A DNA stretch of 64,000 bases from Erpobdella octoculata (GCA_963978895.1 OZ022238.1:19768548-19832547), one strand, 5' to 3'. Numbered from the stretch's first letter, positions 38,011 to 52,039 are shown. Program-made: numbers and translations. The notes: generated from the sequence alone by a model not told the origin.

Positions 38011-38095
38011 GGAGCGAGAGAGACAAACATTAGAAAAACCTTTAAAAACCCGGGGCAACACCGGGAACCCCCGCAAGTAGATATATATACATAGT

Positions 38096-40494
<2,399 letters not shown>

Positions 40495-42385
40495 CAGAGG
40501 TAGGCACTATCTCACATATTTTTAAGTATTTAAAATACGTATTTTTAAAATGAAATACGTATGTTATTTAGTATTTAAATACCGATGATAAAGTATTTCG
40601 TATTTTGTTATTTTAAATATTTTTTAGAGTAATTTTATATTAAAAACACATATCAAAATTCTTTTAAAAAAACTATTTTTATGTTTCAATTTTGTAAAAG
40701 AAAAACTCTTTGCATAGAATCTTGATTATTTAGTCACTTCCTTTTACTTTTAACACGGACTCGCTCTTAACATTTCCTGTTTTAAATTTGTTGGTTGCTA
40801 TTCGTCTAAATCATTTACAAATAAGCAAAAGAAATCGTGTCAAAAGTATGTCAGAAAGTGAAAACAAATCAGATGATTGTCTCAAACGTATCTCCAATTC
40901 TAGATGAGAACTTTTTTAAATGGAAAAAAACGAAAACGGGCACATAAAAGCGAAATGTTGTTTCTGTTCAAGTTCGAACGATATGATGGTGAGTGGAAGT
41001 TTGCATGCAACATCTAATTTTCTAAAGTATTTACGAGTAAGAATTTGATTGATTTTCTATACTTATGGTCTTATTGTTGCGTTCAAATAGATAGCATTTG
41101 ATGGTTTTTAGACCAAATTTGAAAAATAAATAGGTGGCTATGGCATAAATGGTTTAAATGGTTTACTTTCAGCTCGTTTGATCTTATTTTATTTATTTTG
41201 ATGAAAGTTGCATTAGTTTTTAGTAACAATTGTAACTTTATAAACTTTAATTTTTCAGACTGTTAATAAAGAACGCAAACAGGAGTACAACAATTATCGT
41301 ATTGAAGTGATGACATCATCACCGCTGCGTGAACAAAATAAAGTGTCGAAGCAACACTTGCATTGACAGTGCACTCTCCAACAGAGTGTTTATGGAGCTC
41401 TGCAGGCTACTGCTGATCAACTGATTATGGATCATATAGTTATGGGCATGCGGAAACAGTAGAAGTTCAAGGCTTTAGTAACCGGATTAGAAATGGGGTG
41501 ACGGTAATGTCATGGATAAAATAGAAGGAATGAATGAAAAATTAAAACATCCTGCAGAAAATTTTTTTTTATGTACAGCAACTGATGTATGGTCATCAAA
41601 TTATAGACGTTTGTTAGGTGTAACTGTTCAATGGATAAATATATCAGACTTTCCAAAAAATCGGCAGCATTATTTTGTTGCAGATTTGTTTGAAGTTATA
41701 TATTTACAATCGTGTAGCAAAATTGTTGTGTGATGTGCATGAAAATGTTGGCATCTCTAAATATGTTATTCTCACAGTTACTAATAACGGATCTAGTTTT
41801 TTAAATAATTTTAAACAGCCATGAGGATGAAATTACAAAAAAAATGTATTTATTTCAAAGATGTGGACGAGATTTTTATAAATCCTACATCAGTAACTGA
41901 TGAGGATAAAGAGTTTGAAATAACATTTCCTCTGCAACTCAGATGCAGCAGTCGTACTCTCAGCCTAATAGCTACAATTGATATGAATGAAATACTTAAA
42001 AATAATTATAATTACGGAAGAATCCACCATAGTACATTTGGTTAATGTACAGCTGCTCGGAACAAACGTTCGCGATCCCCAAAATGTTGCGAAGATTATT
42101 TTGCTATCATGAACTCTGAACCGATGGGTCCAAGCCCAACAAGATGGAATTCATTGTACAAGTGACTGTAGCATGTAAACAGCCAGTGAAAAACTGAAAG
42201 ATTTGTGTGTCACTTTCAATGCAGCAGTTTTTAGAGACCACGAAATTAAGTTTTTACATGAATTTGTCGAGTGCATGAAGCCTACTTTCACCATTGTGCA
42301 AGTGACTAAAAGAAGTTATGGCTAGGCGATTCAGGTCTAATTTGAATCTTGTCCTTGGTATCAGCAACAACATCTGGACCGCTGG
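40495..42385 (+). mobile_element. hAT transposon relic with BED finger and spliced transposase
   Basis: Begins with CAGAGGTAGGCA at 40495 and subterminal ATTTAAAATACGTATTTTAA repeats, typical of a hAT end. A BED-type finger reads CCFCSSSNDMMVSGSLHATS near 40953, ending at a donor (TTACGA, GTAAG; exon end about 41036). The acceptor TTTTTCAG is at 41258. Transposase segments follow: TATDVWSSNYRRLLGVTVQW (near 41580), then LQLRCSSRTLSLIATI (41935) and PTRWNSLY (42136). Stops and frameshifts are many. The element breaks off near 42385, and the dimerisation domain is missing. Confidence 0.85.
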
Positions 42386-42429
42386 ATCTCATACTTTTTT
42401 TTAAAATAAGGATAGGTCCAAGCGGACCG

Positions 42430-42740
42430 TCTGGAAAGAATACAAAGTTTTTACTGTTTTCATACATTACTAATTAAATGCTTTTATTTAACTTCACTCG
42501 TTTGTTTGTTTGTTTGTCTGTTTGTCTGTGATGATCAAATCTTAAAAACAAACATTCACTTACTTTTCGATCACCTAGAGCTTTAAAGCTTTCAGGAAAG
42601 TTTTATTCTAGATGCCAATACATGAATTTAATGTTTCCAACATGAATTAGGTCTTAAATCAATTAAAATTAATCAAAGTTGTCCGTTAGGGTTAGGGTTA
42701 GGGTTAGATAACAACTAATCCATACATCGAGTTAAATTTA
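42430..42740 (+). mobile_element. Helitron-family fragment with TTAGGG run
   Basis: Shares TTTATTTAACTTCACTCG, the TTTG/TCTG repeats and AAATCAATTAAAATTAATCA with 23345-23530, and carries three TTAGGG units plus TTAG at 42686-42707. The minisatellite and the 3' hairpin are missing. Confidence 0.65.
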
Positions 42741-42780
42741 TGAATTTTGATTTCATATGAAAAAATAAACAATGTGCAAG

Positions 42781-43050
42781 ATCATTATTTCTTGTGTTGC
42801 TTGTGTTATTTCCATTCCACGAGCACACTTTCTTTATCAGACAATGCCTTACTTTGTCCGAACGGTGTTAGTGGCCTACGGGTCCTTCTGTTGGAGAAAA
42901 TAAATAAATAAAATAAAATAAATAAAAATATTTTTTTTTTAAATTACCTCACTGTGAATAAAATTTAGACATTGTCTAATAAATAAAGTGTGCTCATGGA
43001 ATGGGAATAACTCAAGCAACACAATAAATAATGTCATCATCTATTAACTG
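42781..43050. repeat. Inverted repeat, ~70-bp arms, ~120-bp spacer
   Basis: The left arm starts ATCATTATTTCTTGTGTTGC (about 42781) and runs to AGACAATG (about 42848). The right arm (about 42968-43040) is its reverse complement with a few differences. The spacer holds an A-rich (AAATA)n run like a LINE tail, preceded by TAGTGGCCTACGGGTCCTTC. The transcript would fold into a long hairpin. Confidence 0.85.
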
Positions 43051-43088
43051 CAAGAAAGTTTTTTTTCTGAAAATATAATCATGAAAGC

Positions 43089-43890
43089 TTACAAATAATC
43101 ATCTGAAATGGATGATCGAAATCTATTTTTGATAATTTTTAGTTTACTTAAAGCCCTTTCAACTGAGAAATTTGAAACTGCATGACAAGCCAAACTGCTA
43201 TACAGACTGTGCAAACTTCGAAAGCCAGATAATTCAGAAAGCAATTGGAATGGTTTCATAAATGCATACCGTTGCCACGACCGTGCTTGGTTCAGCTTTG
43301 CATCATTTTCTGTCAGAATAAGAGCATTGTTGTTGCCAATGTCAGACTCAACATCAAAATCTTTAATGTGGTTTTCTTCATTATCAAATTGTCCTTGTCG
43401 TAGAAGTGGATAATCGCAACCTTTTTGTAGGAGATCATCAATATTAGTGGTTGTGCTATTTTGAGACAAAAGACAGAACGTTGTTTTGAAGACTGACATT
43501 TCAGCTGCGACTGCAATTGCATCAGCTCCATAAAATTGGCAAATTATTTCATTGTCAGAATTGTGTATAGATGTATCACTAAAGAGAGCCTAAAGTGTGA
43601 ACAGCGACAATTGCTGCATGAATGTAAGATTCTGCTACTTAAATCTGCTACACATCTGCTGATATGTCTTATCCAAAACAACAATGAATGAATCTGGTTT
43701 GAAATGAGCAAGTCCATTCAAACAATCATAACTAGTCATTTCTCCAGGCATCTTTTTCTTGGCTCGACGTAGTTCGGAAAGAAATTCAGTATTTACGCCA
43801 TGCAGGTGCGACGTTGAACCGGGAAATCCAGGGGTCCGGACCCCCAGTTTCGACAGGCACCACCCGTGAGATTTTTGCAAATCCAAGGAT
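43089..43890 (-). pseudogene. hAT transposase C-terminal part, broken
   Basis: Two minus-strand frames. The first (43886-43635) includes LAHFKPDSFIVVLDKTYQQM. The second (43499-43089) ends with SNFSVERALSKLKIIKNRFR, the dimerisation-domain motif of hAT transposases. A stop and a frame change lie near 43600. The N-terminal part and ends were not found on this strand. Confidence 0.75.
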
Positions 43891-44139
43891 TTTTTACTAG
43901 TGTGAGGGGTATTTGAATCTCATTGAGTTAATCATGGTAAGTATAAAAACATTGTTCACGTGTGCTAGCTAAAAATATCTACGAAGAGAATAAGAAAAGA
44001 AGTAAGGCGGTTTTAAAGAAGTTATAAAACTAGACCGTCCATAACAACCCTATCCTCAACAAGATGGTCATCTAGATGTGTAAATTTGAGAATAGTTCAC
44101 AAGAGTCTTCCGGCCATCATTAGTTTACTCAGCATCCAA

Positions 44140-44750
44140 ATGATGTGTGGATGACTTTGTGTTTACTGTCAGCAGTGAAAACTTTAAAATTTGTAATTGG
44201 ACCTCATTTTCAATGCAGTTATTCGTATTATTTAATGTTGTGTACGAAGCACTGCAAATCAGTGCTATTGACTTGTCTGCTGCCAATGCTGTTGAAACTT
44301 TGATGGAAACTGTTAAACGCATCAAAACAGCTGATGATTTTGAGAAGATATATGCTGATGTTTCAAACACTTTAAAATAAAAAATATCGCTTTTGGGTGG
44401 CCATGACATAAAAAAAATATCGAAACCATCAGCACTGCAAGATTTTGCTATAGATTTAGTTTTTATATTAAATCATCGTATGCACTTACTTCGAGTTTGC
44501 CAGAAGATATTAAAAACGAAATGAAAGTCAAATTTTTATTTCCATATTGGACTCATTTGCTTCATACCTGAAATCAAAGTTCAACTCTGAATTACAACAG
44601 GGTTGAAGCTTATTTCTTCTGTCGTGCAATTTGATAAAAACTTTGAAAGTGCTGTCAGAGAGATGGTTTCCGTAGCTCAACTGGATGCAGATATCTGTGT
44701 GGCAGAAAGCCAATTGATAATACAGCATTTAGCATAAAGCAAAACTACAA
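44140..44750 (+). pseudogene. hAT-like transposase middle segment, broken
   Basis: The plus strand reads VVYEALQISAIDLSAANAVE, then TADDFEKIYADVSNTLK, then a stop, and continues with SAVREMVSVAQLDADICVAE. This resembles the region before the dimerisation domain in hAT relatives of the DUF4371/ZMYM type. The assignment is by resemblance only. Confidence 0.5.
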
Positions 44751-44816
44751 GAGCTGAAACTACTACCCCGCAAAACCTTTTGAACCTAGTAACTAAAACA
44801 TACAAAAACTGAAATC

Positions 44817-45430
44817 AGTAGCGTACGAGCCGGAGGGCGGGAGGGGCTGCAGCTCCACGGGTTTCGGGCAAAATGGGCTGAAAATTTGGGCATCTGTTAA
44901 ATCTATCAATACAGATACAGTAGCAAACGTCGAACCACTCCGCAAAGCTTTAGGTGATACTCAAAATCTGTACAACTTTTTGGAGGCTAGCCCTAAAAGA
45001 CACGCTGTTTTATTACGTTTCTGTTACGTTCAACGGTGAACATATGTCACACACACTGAAATCTCAAAGTTTGACCAGGTGGTCATGTAGATATGACTCT
45101 ATAAAAGCCGTTGTAGAACAGTTGCCTATTATCATAATGGCCTTGCTTACTTTGACAAATGATCACGATCCCAAAACGTATATAAGCAGTACAGCCAGCC
45201 AGTACACTGACGCAATATGTGACTTTGATTTTGTGCTTGGGCTGGTTGTGTTTAAAATGATAGTATCAAACTCAAATAGTCTCACCAGATATTTGCAGGG
45301 AAATACTGTCGACATGATAACTGCCAAGAAAACAGCCACAGCAACCAGAGACACTCTCCATCAATGTAGAAATGAAAAGCGCTTTGAAAATGTTTGGATC
45401 ACGACTTGGTTAAGACAGAACAGGTAATCT
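44817..45430 (+). pseudogene. hAT (ZMYM1-like) transposase 5' end and central part
   Basis: CAGTAGCGTACGAGCCGGAG at 44817 looks like a hAT terminal inverted repeat. The coding part at 45058-45427 starts SLTRWSCRYDSIKAVVEQLP and includes DFDFVLGLVVFKMIVSNSNS and DMITAKKTATATRD, typical of the RNase H-like region of ZMYM1-related hAT proteins. It is broken upstream and stops at the SINE at 45438. A matching plus-strand dimerisation domain lies at 51625-51860, beyond nested LINEs. Confidence 0.75.
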
Positions 45431-45437
45431 ACTTAAA

Positions 45438-45740
45438 TGCCCGCGATGGGACAGCGGTAAAAGTCTTTGACTTTTGAGCTTGGGGTCCTGGGTTCAAGTC
45501 CCAGGTAAACAAAATCCCACATCGCGTAACTTCCTTGAGCAAGGAGTTCACTCTGAATTCAGTCGATCTGAATGCCTCAGGTCAACTCAGTCTTTCATCC
45601 TCCTGTGGTAGTCAAATGAGTACCGGTGGTTTCACTGGGGATAAATAAATCGATTGAGGCGCTGAATACGGCTGCCTGCATCGTAGTGGTCTTGAAATCG
45701 ATTTGTCGGTATAACACCACTATAATATCATCGGAATCTT
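45438..45740 (+). mobile_element. tRNA-derived SINE, second type of head
   Basis: The head GCGATGGGACAGCGGTAAAA (A-box region) and GGTTCAAGTC at 45491-45500 (B box) are pol III promoter elements. The body (TTCCTTGAGCAAGGAGTTCA, then TCAGGTCAACTCAGTCTTTC) is shared with the SINE at 9585, but the head differs. The tail is (ATCTTT)n. It lies directly after the hAT coding fragment. Confidence 0.85.
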
Positions 45741-45769
45741 TATCTTTATCTTTTATCTTTACTCTAAGT

Positions 45770-46471
45770 TTCTCACTGATCACACTTCTAAAGCAGGTTT
45801 ACAAGCAGCCGCCGACAATGTTTTTTCAATACTTTACAACAATGACCTTCATGTTGTTCTACCAGTTTTCAATCAAGCTGCAAATATTTTGGCGGCATCC
45901 GATCCAGGGAATTACAAACCAATATTGCTAACATTCTCTTGTTGTCGTGCTATGGAGCAGATAATCAATAAAAACATCCTCAACTACCTTCAGACAAACA
46001 ACCTCATGTTTCCCAGTCAACACGGTTTTCTCAATTCAAGGTCTACATGTTCAAATCTGATTGAGTGTACCAATGACTGGTCAATCTTAAAGCAAGACAA
46101 TCAGGGTACTGATATTATATATTTCGACTTCAAAAAAGCTTTTGAATCAGTGCCCCACCCTTAATTACTGGCAAAACTTCAAGCTTACGGAATTTCGGGC
46201 AACCTCTTCTTGTGGATAATGAAGTTTTTGGTGAACCGGGTTCAGGCTGTCAAGATGAATGGCCAATTATCCCACAGTAAAGATGTGACAAGTGGTGTAC
46301 CTTAAGGGAGTGTGCATGGGCCTACACTTTTCCTTGTTTACATAAACGATGTTGTAGACGCATTTACAGACAACTCTGTAAAATACAAACTATTTGCAAA
46401 CGATATCAAGCTTTACTTATCATCATCATCCCTTCACAGCTCTTCCCTTCAAACTGCTATTGACAAGTTAG
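45770..46471 (+). pseudogene. LINE-F, left half (RT), split by LINE-G
   Basis: RT motifs on the plus strand: DPGNYKPILLTFSCCRAMEQ, IIYFDFKKAFESVPHP (first catalytic Asp), then after a stop TSGVP-GSVHGPTLFLVYIN and LFANDIKLYLSSSS, where the usual FADD is FAND. It ends in codons AIDKL, and the sentence resumes exactly at 50596 (VLWSKKWQLQ). The duplicated ACAAGTTAG at 46463-46471 and 50587-50595 marks the insertion site of LINE-G. Confidence 0.92.
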
Positions 46472-46742
46472 ATAAGATAAGATAACGTTTATTATAGTGG
46501 TTCAGACTTTACGCCTATAGACAACTACTTCGAATTAAATATACATAAATAAATAACTAATAATAAGAATAATAATAAATATAATAAAATAAAATAAATG
46601 AAAAATGATAATGATAGATAAATAAACTAATAAAAAATAAATAATTTGTATAAAAATCAGTATCCATGCCTGGATAGCGCTACTTTAAAAGATGTGGTTG
46701 TCTCAGATGCTACAGTGCCATCGTCCAAGTCATTCCATATAT

Positions 46743-49679
46743 TTACCACTCTAGAACTAAAAAAAGCCTTTTTATAGTCTTTTCTTGTTTTTTAAAAAGC
46801 TTGAATCTATGTCCCCTAGTGCTTTGAATCGGTGGTTGTTCAAAAAACATTGCTGGTGTTAAATCCTCTTTTCCTGTTATTATCTTGTAGGTTTCGATCA
46901 AGTCACCCCTACTTCTCCTTTTCTCTAGAGTTGTTAAGCCACATTGTTTTAATCTTTCTTCGTAAGGTAATTGGCTTAAATGCTTAATCAAATTTGTAGC
47001 CCTCCTCCAACACTACAATGTCCTTTTTTAAAACAGGGCTCTAAGCTTGTACACAATATTCTAGATGTGGTCTTACCAAACATTTGTATAGCCTGATAAC
47101 TATTTCCTGGTTTCGACTTATTATTGTTATTTTGACCAATCCTAAAATCTTATTTGCTCGCTTTGCTGCTTCCGCACACTGTCTTGATGGTTTGCCGCTA
47201 TTGTGTACTATAACTCCCAGATCTCTTTCCTCTTCAGATGTCTTCAACAATATTCCTCCCATCTCATACTGAAACTCTTGTTTACTATTATCCATGTGCA
47301 TCACTGAACATTTATCTACGTTCAACATCATTTGCCAGTCTAGGGACCATTGGTATATTTTTGCAAGATCTTTTCTTAAAATGTCGGCATCCAGCTCACA
47401 CTCTATTTTCATGGATAACTTTGTATCATCAGCAAATTTCGAGACCTTTGAACAAGTCCATATATCAAGGTCATTAAGGAACAGAACAAATAGTAAAGGT
47501 CCCAAAACGGATCCTTGCGGTACACCACTTTATATGCTTTTCCAATCCGAGTATTTCTCTTTAATTCCTACTTTATGTCTTCTATCAGCTAGCCATTCTT
47601 TGATCCATCCTCGAATATTACCTCCTATTCCAGCAGCTTCTATTTTTCTCATCAACCGTGTATGTGGTACTTTGTCGAAGGCATTGGCAAAATCCAGATA
47701 GACTATGTCTGCAGGGGATCCTTTGTCTAAGTGGGTATAAACATTTTCAAAACAATCTAGCAAATTTGTTAGACATGATCGCCTTTGTACGAATCCATGT
47801 TGGCTGTTTATCAAAATGCTGTGGTGTCTAATGCGATTCATTAATTCGAGCTGAATGACTTTTTCCATTACTTTGCAAAAATACACGAGACTTACAGGAC
47901 GATAGTTACTTGCCTCAGATCTGCTACCTTTTTAAAGAGTGGTACAATGATTGCATCTTTCCAATCACGAGGAATTTCTCCAGTTTTCAAGGACCTGTTC
48001 ATTATTTCTGCTAACACATCGCTTATTTCGTGTCTTACTTCTCTTAAAAACATGGGATGTAATGCATCGATACCCGGACTTTTATCTGTTTTTAGGTCCT
48101 TCAAGTGTCTTTCAACGTTCTCTTTTGTGATAACCACATCAGTCATTTTCTCGTCTATTTTTCTCGTAAACATGTTCACCGGTTCCGGTATGTTTTCTAT
48201 GTCTTCTTCAGTAAAGACCGTGCAAAAATAATTATTTAAAATTTCAGCTACCTCTTCATCGTTTTCAACCACTTTGCCTAACTCATTTTTAACGCCCCAC
48301 TAGGTTTTTTCGTTTTTGCTTACTTCGGACATACGCATAGAAACGTTTGCTGTCATTTTTTATAGTATCCGTCAGCTTTTTTTCACAATCAATTATGGCC
48401 CTTTAAATGGTTTTTTTTGTCTCGTTTCTTTTCTTGACATATGTTGCAGAACTATTTTGTTGCCGGTCTCATTATTAGTTGCAGCTGCAATTTCATTTTC
48501 ATTTAGAAGTGTTTGGAACCTTTTCCATGCTTTGATTTTTGTTCTTCTTTTTTAAGACTTCTTTTGTTATCCATGGCTGTTTCCTGACAATTTTTTTCTT
48601 AATGGGTGTTATTTCTTGAATGACCTCCTCATGCTCTTTTTGAATAACATCCAGCTGTCATTTACATCCACCGATTCAATTTTTCTCATTATATTCATGT
48701 CTCTTATTTGGCTTCCTACTTTGTTATAGTTTGCTTTAAAAAAATTATAGCTAATATGAGAATTTATTTTCATGTTACAATCCTGCAATATTATTTCAAA
48801 TCTTACTATTTGGTGGTCACTAGAATGAAAAGGCTCTCCTACAGAGATGTTCTCTACAATGTTCTCATCTGAAGTTATTACCAAATCTAATATATTTTTG
48901 TTTCTTGTTGGGTTCATGACATGTTGATGTAAATATTCCCCATTAATACAATCCAAGAATTTATTATCTTGATGTCTTTCTCCTTCCATGTATATCCAGT
49001 TTATATGATAATTGAAATCTCCCATTATCAATACAGATTCCTGGCTAACCCTACCCAATAATTAACACAAACCATTATCCACACTTTCATCTAAATTTGG
49101 GGGTCTGTAGCAAACACCTGTTTGCCGGTTTGGTTCTTCAATTTTTTCTGGCAGTTAATGAAGATATGATTTCCTTTTGACTTAACTGTAGTAATATTAC
49201 TGGGTAAAATACCTGCAAGTATTTTTTAAACTGTTTATAGCTTCATGCTGTATATCACATTAGAGACTTTCTTTAAACTTATCGCTTGATATATCTTTTC
49301 TTTCCACTGCATTTATTTCATTTTTAACATATAAAATTATACCACATATACCATGCCCCTTATTATTTTGATTTTGCCTGTCTTTCCTAAACATAGTGTA
49401 CCCATTAATTGCTAGTTCAATATCTAATATATCTTCCTTTGCCCATGATTCTGTTATACAAATAATGTCAGGTTTTTCTAATTCCACATAAACTTTCAAT
49501 GCACATCTTTTTTCTTTGCTTACTATATTTCTTACAATGGCATAGAAACATTTCAATATTGTTCTTTTTAGTTTAGTTACACTATTGAAACTCTGACTAT
49601 TTATTGCTTTTATTACTGCACCTTCTTGAGCTTTACTATTCTCATATTCCCTGGCACACCCTTCACCTTGTATATCCAT
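46743..49679 (-). pseudogene. LINE-G ORF2: endonuclease, reverse transcriptase, C-terminal domain
   Basis: In order on the minus strand: an APE endonuclease (49679-48609: KPDIICITESWAKEDI, then VLIMGDFNYHINWIY and FHSSDHQIVRFEI); a linker; RT finger and palm (48272-47530: LKTDKSPGIDALHPMFLREV, NSQHGFVQRRSCLTNLLDCF, DIVYLDFANAFDKVPHTRLM with the first catalytic Asp); then 47505-47041 with SKFADDTKLSM (catalytic FADD) and LNVDKCSVMHM; and the C-terminus (46991-46743: YEERLKQCGLTTLEKRRSRG, then DLIETYKI). The last motif is typical of CR1-like LINEs. Frames change near 47515, 47890, 48300-48600 and 49060-49260. Confidence 0.92.
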
Positions 49680-49702
49680 TCCCCCGACTGATCATTGTTT
49701 GG

Positions 49703-50485
49703 TTATTCTTTTGCTTCTATAACAAGTTTCTTGCATTTTTCTCTCTCTATTCTAGTCATATCGTAGGTCACAGAGACCCTTCTAAACTTTTCTTCTGCAT
49801 GCTGGAGTTTAAAAAGTGACTTTAATATTAAATTTTTCTTTGTTGCTTTCTTCAGTTCAACAAGTAGAGGTCTGTTTTTTTTTTCAGATTCCTTGCCAAG
49901 TCTGATCACTTTTTTTATATCTGAACTTTCACAAGATACTTCAAGTACTTTAAATAGTGACAACACAGATTTTCTATCATCAGTTCTCTTCTGATCTTTT
50001 TTATCTGTAGCACTATCTGCCATCCTCTGAATTATAATGTTGTTCCTTCTAAGTTCATGCTTGTCTGTATTTTTGATCTTATTTTCCACTTTATTTACTT
50101 TTTCTTTTATTGCCTTTATTTCTTTTTTGGTCCGCTCCTCTTCATGGATTGAAGCTTCAGTTTCCCTGGTCCCATTATTATTGGCTGCTGATTATTTGGA
50201 AAAAAGCAACTCAGCAAACTTTTCTTCAATCTTTTGATATGCTTTCTTTTCACATACCTCCAGCTGTTTTTTAACGAGTTTTTTCCCTTCCTCTTTCTTT
50301 TCTGCAGATGTCTTTAATAGCAATTTCTCAACCTCTTTCTCCAACTTGTCAATTCTCAAACAATTATTGCATACGGAATCTATGAAGTTTTCACCGCTTC
50401 CATACATACTACAGTTAATGCACTTAATCATTTCCTTGCTTTTGAGAACCATATTTGTAAGATAAATGCAAAATAAAACTTCCAC
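49703..50485 (-). pseudogene. LINE-G ORF1
   Basis: Two minus-strand frames. 50485-50192 has an N-terminal cysteine cluster (MIKCINCSMYGSGENF, then DSVCNNCLRI) followed by a coiled-coil-like KLEKEVEKLLLK region. 50089-49703 carries ELRRNNIIIQRMADS, then SSDIKKVIRLGKESEKKNRP and LKSLFKLQHAEEKFRRV, the pattern of RNA-binding ORF1 proteins of CR1/Jockey-type LINEs. The frame changes near 50130. Confidence 0.8.
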
Positions 50486-50586
50486 TACTCAAAATAAGAT
50501 AAAAAAAAGTATATTGACTTATCTTTCCGAATAGAAACCTCTGAGCGATAATATGTGAGAGACCGAACGCCGCTTGCCAACAACAA

Positions 50587-51625
50587 ACAAGTTAGTGTTA
50601 TGGAGCAAAAAATGGCAATTACAATTGGCCCCAGACAAATTCCTCCAAGCTTCCATCAAAACAACGAGGAGCAACATTATGCCCAACAAATACTCAATCT
50701 GCTCACGACCCATATCTTCCACAGACAATGTATGGGACCTAAGTGTCATCGTCGACAGTGAACTTAACTTCAAAGCCCATAACAACCAAATCATTCACAA
50801 GGTCTTTGTTAGAACACGCCTAATCCTCAAATGCTTTTGTTCAAGGGACAAGCGACCAAACCGTATTGCACATATGTTCGTCCAATTCTTGAATATTGCT
50901 CTCCGGTCTGGAGTACACATAACAAGCAGTTTATAACAAAGATTGAGCGAGTTTAAAGATTTTTCACAAGGGCCATACCAGGATTACGAACTCTACCTTA
51001 TATGATAAGACTTCAAAAACTTGGTTTAAAGACACTGGAACATTGACGATTTATGCATTTGTCACAAAATACTATATAGTTTCATTCACTGCATCATCCC
51101 TGAATTTCCTAATTTCTTGCTGTCTCACACTCGTGGTCACACCTTTCGTCTACGCCAAGAAAAATGCTACACCACTCACAAGCTCCATTTCTTCACCAGC
51201 CGGGTCGTGAAACCTTGGAACTCCTTAGCTCCACATATTGTTAACTCCACAACTCATAGTCGTTTTAATTCCTGCGTTTCTGATGCCGATTTAAACACAC
51301 TATATGTACCGATTACCTGTTACCAATTTGTGTCTACCCCAATTCATTTCTGATCATATTTAACAATGTTTTGCGGAGTAGTGAATACTAAACATTCGAT
51401 AGTAATTTGCAGGTAATCACGATTTTGCCTAATTTTCCACTCATGTTCATCATTAAGCTGCATAGGAACAGATGTCTGCTGTGTTTTGTTAGCATGGTAG
51501 TTAAATCATTTTGCCATTCCCAACTAATGCTGATCACTTTAATGTTTTCGTTCACCAATTTGTGTTAGTGGTCATGTGTGACCCTCTTTTTGGTTAAATA
51601 AATAAATAAAAAATAAAAATAAATA
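50587..51625 (+). pseudogene. LINE-F, right half (thumb and C-terminus)
   Basis: Continues LINE-F after the LINE-G insertion: VLWSKKWQLQLAPDKFLQAS, then DLSVIVDSELNFKAHNNQII, a frameshift near 50900, LEYCSPVW-like and RVVKPWNSLAPHIVNS in the C-terminal segment (51117-51353), and a 3' UTR ending in an A-rich (AAATA)n tail near 51600-51625. Confidence 0.9.
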
Positions 51626-51860
51626 AAATTCCAGCCACATCTCGTTCTGCTGAACGTTCCTTCAGCGCGCTGCAACGCAATAAAACATATTTACGGAGTA
51701 CAATGGACCAAAAACAGTGTGGCAATTTTACATACTGAACGAAAATATTTTGATATGTCTGTCGGTACAATTACTGACCAAATAAATGACATTCTTCTTT
51801 CCAGGAAATACAGAAAACAAAATTTCATTTGAATATTTTAATAAAAAATTTGGTTACTAT
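51625..51860 (+). pseudogene. hAT dimerisation domain, probably the 3' part of the hAT split at 45430
   Basis: The plus strand reads PATSRSAERSFSALQRNKTY then LRSTMDQKQ, the C-terminal motif of ZMYM1-like hAT transposases. A poly-C tract with flanking CAGCC at about 51985-52000 could be the decayed right terminal repeat. Same strand and family type as 44817-45430. Confidence 0.75.
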
Positions 51861-52039
51861 TAAAGTTTTTTTTTAAATATACAAACAAAATAAAATTGAT
51901 AAAAAGATTATTTATTACAAAGCCCACTTTTATTTATCCCCTATATTTTAAAGACCTCCAGAATTTGGGCGATAATTATTTCCAGCCCCCCCCCCCCATT
52001 TCGTGGATGAAAAATAAGAACATCATAATGGCTCTCACT

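Larger units (their letters stand above)
36040..38080 (+). mobile_element. Nearly complete non-autonomous Helitron (~2.0 kb)
   Basis: The 5' end is TCTATATATATAAAAGAACA at 36040, preceded by A, then CATGTCCTGACTGACTGACT, a start often seen in Helitrons. Inside, in order: a ~156-bp tandem array (36227-37085), a GGGCC-rich block (37100-37360), unique sequence, and a GC-rich minisatellite in two opposed blocks (37690-37930 and 37930-38010). The 3' end has ACATTAGAAAAACCTTTAAA, a CCCGGGGCAACACCGGG-type hairpin and a GTAG in place of CTAG near 38080. No replication initiator or helicase gene is present, so it depends on a partner. Confidence 0.78.
46472..50586 (-). mobile_element. LINE-G: full-length CR1-like LINE (4.1 kb) with 9-bp target-site duplication
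   Basis: The element lies between two perfect copies of ACAAGTTAG. On the minus strand it starts at 50586 with a 5' UTR (TTTGTTGTTGGCAAGCGGCG), then ORF1, ORF2, a 3' UTR and a short (TTATC)n-type end (CGTTATCTTATCTTAT) at 46472. Both ends plus a target-site duplication make it the best-defined element in the window. Both ORFs have stops or frameshifts, so it is not competent now, but decay is modest. Confidence 0.9.
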
